Shown piece by piece: positions 5,512 through 6,638 of a stretch of DNA of 6,638 nucleotides. Every line of letters begins with the position of its first letter. Within the stretch, counting starts at the first letter, position 1. This DNA is from Methanobrevibacter sp. GTDB taxonomy: Archaea; Methanobacteriota; Methanobacteria; Methanobacteriales; Methanobacteriaceae. Both the position numbers and the translations under genes were made by a program. The notes under the pieces are model-generated. The model did not search any database. It worked only from the letters and a program-made list of their open reading frames with translations, and was not told the DNA's origin. The stretch lies in NCBI GenBank assembly GCA_009784145.1, contig WRCI01000094.1:1-6638 (forward strand), written 5' to 3'.

Positions 5512-5530
5512 TATAGAGGGCTACATTTTT
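5512..5530 (+). terminator. 3' arm plus U-tract ending the structured RNA
   Basis: TATAGAGGGCTACATTT (5512-5528) is the 3' arm of the long inverted repeat and ends in five T (5526-5530). A U-tract after base-paired sequence fits a transcript end here. Because the partner arm lies about 250 nt upstream, the pairing can form only once the full RNA has been made. Confidence 0.5.
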
Positions 5531-5550
5531 CTAATGACTTATATATTTTC

Positions 5551-5676
5551 TCACCTAACTTCTTCCCTTATTCTTTCATCCCTTCTTATTTCCTCTTTTT
5601 CACCCTTATTACATATCCAACCTAGAACCCCACATATAACAATTGCTAAAATTATTCCCATTATAGTACCTATCAT
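5551..5676 (-). CDS. 41-residue single-pass membrane protein
   Basis: The frame has ATG at 5676 and TGA at 5551. GGTGA (5685-5681) lies 4 nt upstream, a textbook archaeal ribosome-binding site, and fixes the start. Residues 2-21 (IGTIMGIILAIVICGVLGWI) form one membrane helix with Gly spacing, followed by Cys22 and a very charged tail KGEKEEIRRDERIREEVR, which would be cytoplasmic by the positive-inside rule. It is too short for most gene callers. It converges on the 30-aa peptide gene, with 58 bp between the two stop codons. I do not recognise the family. It could be an immunity or antitoxin partner, a small subunit of a membrane complex, or unrelated to its neighbour. A frame on the other strand (5534-5704, +) lacks a ribosome-binding site and is judged a shadow. 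Confidence 0.6.
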   Translation of the reverse strand: MIGTIMGIILAIVICGVLGWICNKGEKEEIRRDERIREEVR

Positions 5677-5730
5677 TTTTTCACCACTGATTTTATATAT
5701 TTAATAAATAAACAAAATATTTAATTAAAA

Positions 5731-5738
5731 TTATATAA
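5731..5738 (-). promoter_or_regulatory. Candidate TATA box of the 41-aa gene
   Basis: TTATATAA is self-complementary and lies 55 bp before the ATG at 5676 on the minus strand. It would place the start near 5706, with a leader of about 30 nt that includes GGTGA. A closer ATATATAAAA at about 5701-5692 would leave no room for the ribosome-binding site. Confidence 0.35.
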
Positions 5739-5786
5739 CCAACACCCCCAAGTAAGCCTGTTATTAATCTTAAATTATTATTATTT

Positions 5787-5805
5787 GTCCTCATAGGGAC
5801 TGTCC
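5787..5805. other. GGAC/GTCC palindrome cluster
   Basis: GGAC-T-GTCC at 5797-5805 is a perfect interrupted palindrome, and GTCC at 5787-5790 gives an alternative partner for the same GGAC. The word AGGGACTGTCC resembles the ends of some insertion sequences from memory, but no second end is visible in this window. The stretch 5739-5824 otherwise shows no gene. Confidence 0.3.
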
Positions 5806-5824
5806 ATTTTGTTCATGATTTGAA

Positions 5825-5934
5825 TTGAGGGTCGGTCAAAAATAGCTTTTTTCAAAAAAAGTTTCTTTTTTTACTAAACAAAGGATTTTCATAATGTTTT
5901 GACAATCTGAGATGGAATTTTGACCGACCCTCAA
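5825..5934. mobile_element. 110-bp MITE-like element with perfect 17-bp terminal inverted repeats
   Basis: TTGAGGGTCGGTCAAAA at 5825-5841 is matched exactly in reverse complement by 5918-5934. The ends are far richer in GC than the flanks. The 76-bp interior has no open frame and contains A- and T-runs that form a small hairpin (5854-5861 with 5865-5872). If the ends are read as 5826 and 5933, both flanks are AAT, a possible 3-bp target duplication but weak in this composition. Size, perfect ends and lack of coding capacity fit a non-autonomous element moved by a transposase encoded elsewhere. A strong bidirectional terminator hairpin is the other reading, but the ends are 76 bp apart, which is long for that. 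Confidence 0.6.
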
Positions 5935-5990
5935 ATAAATAAAAAAATTAATAATTAAGTGAAGTATATTGTAAAAATAAGTAACAATAT

Positions 5991-6011
5991 AAAAAAATAA
6001 AAATAAAAAAA
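5991..6011 (-). terminator. U-tract terminator of the flippase gene
   Basis: In the minus-strand transcript this is three U-runs of 7, 5 and 7, each separated by a single A, starting about 18 nt after the flippase stop. That is a typical archaeal terminator. An 8-bp hairpin, TATATTGT/ACAATATA (5965-5972 with 5984-5991), follows directly downstream. Confidence 0.65.
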
Positions 6012-6028
6012 TTAGCTAATCTAAATAC

Positions 6029-6638
6029 TCATAAAAACTTTTCAATTAGATTTAAAATCTTATTAATCACTTTAGTAACTGGTCCAAACTTATGGGAAAA
6101 GTTTCTTATTTCATCGAGGTCTTCTTTTTCAAATGATTTTAAAAGCACTAAAGCTATGATATAAATTATTGGGCAGATTATTATTCCAATTATTAGCCCT
6201 AAAACAGTATTTGGAAGGGCAACAATAACTAATCCCATTATTAATGAAGCTAAAATAAGCTTTCCAATGAATTTATAAGGAGCTTTAGTTTTTGTAAGTT
6301 TAAAACTCATTTTTAATATAGGTATCATAATTAAAAAACATGCAATAGTGGTAGCTATAGATCCTCCAACAATTCCATATATGGGAACAATAAACCAATT
6401 TAAAACAAAAGTAGCTATTGCTCCAACAACCAAAACATACATAGGAATTCTTGGATTACCAATTCCTTGAACTATACTTGATGAAATTGCAAACAATGAG
6501 TAAAATGTCATTCCCACAACAAGAACACTAAGTGCTGGAGATGCAGCTAAAAATCTTGGGAAAGTCACTTCTAATATTGGAGTGGCAAATAGAGATATTC
6601 CTACACACATTGGGATAATTATTAACATAGAATATTTA
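6029..6638 (-). CDS. Polysaccharide/lipid flippase, C-terminal part (runs off the window)
   Basis: The frame stays open to the right edge (residues K-Y-S precede the first visible Met), so the gene is cut; about 202 of an expected 470-520 residues are present. Counting from the Met at 6628, six membrane helices lie near 1-19, 32-55, 61-83, 86-106, 119-138 and 142-163. The loop after helix 2 reads SIVQGIGNPRIPMY, and the region before it is FPRFLAASPALSVL. Both are typical of the C-terminal half of Wzx-like transporters (Polysacc_synt_C, MOP superfamily). The protein ends in a charged cytoplasmic tail (EKEDLDEIRNFSHKFG) and a short amphipathic helix. Such flippases move lipid-linked sugar chains or cell-wall precursors across the membrane, and in pseudomurein-walled methanogens a cell-wall or surface-glycan role is likely. 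The substrate cannot be told from sequence. A U-tract terminator follows its TGA stop. Confidence 0.88.
   Translation of the reverse strand, partial: KYSMLIIIPMCVGISLFATPILEVTFPRFLAASPALSVLVVGMTFYSLFAISSSIVQGIGNPRIPMYVLVVGAIATFVLNWFIVPIYGIVGGSIATTIACFLIMIPILKMSFKLTKTKAPYKFIGKLILASLIMGLVIVALPNTVLGLIIGIIICPIIYIIALVLLKSFEKEDLDEIRNFSHKFGPVTKVINKILNLIEKFL

Larger units (their letters stand above)
5244..5530 (+). ncRNA. Structured RNA of about 285 nt with complementary ends, carrying a small ORF
   Basis: Bases 5244-5260 (AAATGTAGTCCTCTATA) pair with 5512-5528 over 17 consecutive pairs, 16 Watson-Crick plus one U-G (5252 with 5520). A promoter precedes the 5' arm and a U-tract follows the 3' arm, so the pairing brackets a whole transcript. 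Within it are a three-way junction (5252-5318), the GAAGACAC motif copy (5323-5352), a hairpin on the ribosome-binding site (5370-5390) and the 30-codon frame at 5400-5492. This is the layout of type I toxin mRNAs such as hok and tisB. Conserved landmarks of SRP RNA and RNase P RNA are not seen. It may act only as a messenger, or also as a regulatory RNA. Structure is seen directly; expression and function are inferred. Confidence 0.6.

Noticed and set aside
5244..5528. 17-bp inverted repeat considered as the ends of a mobile element
   Set aside because: There is no target duplication at the flanks, one pair is a U-G pairing that keeps RNA but not DNA symmetry, and a promoter and U-tract sit at the expected transcript ends.
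5244..5530. Structured RNA considered as SRP RNA or RNase P RNA
   Set aside because: The size is near 300 nt and the ends pair, but none of the conserved GC-rich core motifs of either RNA is seen, and a small translated frame lies inside.
5534..5704. 56-codon + strand frame antisense to the 41-aa gene
   Set aside because: It has no ribosome-binding site and is rich in Pro, Ser and Ile without a clear pattern, while the minus-strand frame has GGTGA and a sensible membrane-protein layout.

Overview
The window is very AT-rich. Its ribosome-binding sites are of the GGTGA type, its promoters look like archaeal TATA boxes, and its gaps contain U-tract stops. It also carries a stand-alone TrpB2 and an iron-sulfur flavoprotein. 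Together these suggest a methanogenic archaeon of the Methanobacteriales, most likely Methanobrevibacter or a close relative. The genus is an inference from composition and gene content, not a sequence match.

Layout. 1-172 is an AT-rich promoter region with short direct repeats. 173-1474 (+) is trpB2, a PLP-dependent tryptophan synthase beta-like enzyme. 1475-1848 is a convergent gap with T-tracts and a regular 28-bp repeat. 1849-3744 (-) encodes a 631-residue coiled-coil protein whose centre is about 20 copies of an 11-residue (hendecad) repeat. 3745-4098 is an AT-rich gap with a perfect 47-bp duplication. 4099-4683 (-) encodes an iron-sulfur flavoprotein with a CX2CX2CX5C cluster motif. 6029-6638 (-) is the C-terminal part of a polysaccharide/lipid flippase that runs off the right edge.

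The most unusual part is 5136-5940, which appears empty if only long reading frames are considered. It holds a likely self-contained transcription unit on the + strand: a TATA box (5205-5215), then an RNA of about 285 nt whose two ends are complementary over 17 bp (5244-5260 with 5512-5528), followed by a U-tract. Inside are a compact three-way junction that uses the same 5' arm, a hairpin covering a Shine-Dalgarno sequence, and a 30-codon reading frame for a very hydrophobic peptide. This resembles bacterial type I toxin mRNAs (hok, tisB, dinQ), but it lies in what looks like an archaeal chromosome. Facing it on the - strand is a second short gene (41 aa, one membrane helix, good GGTGA site). 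Next to that is a 110-bp element with perfect 17-bp terminal inverted repeats, resembling a MITE.

The long genes do not form an obvious pathway. trpB2 converges on the coiled-coil gene, and the three long minus-strand genes are separated by large AT-rich gaps, so each probably has its own promoter. The region reads as an accessory segment between housekeeping genes.
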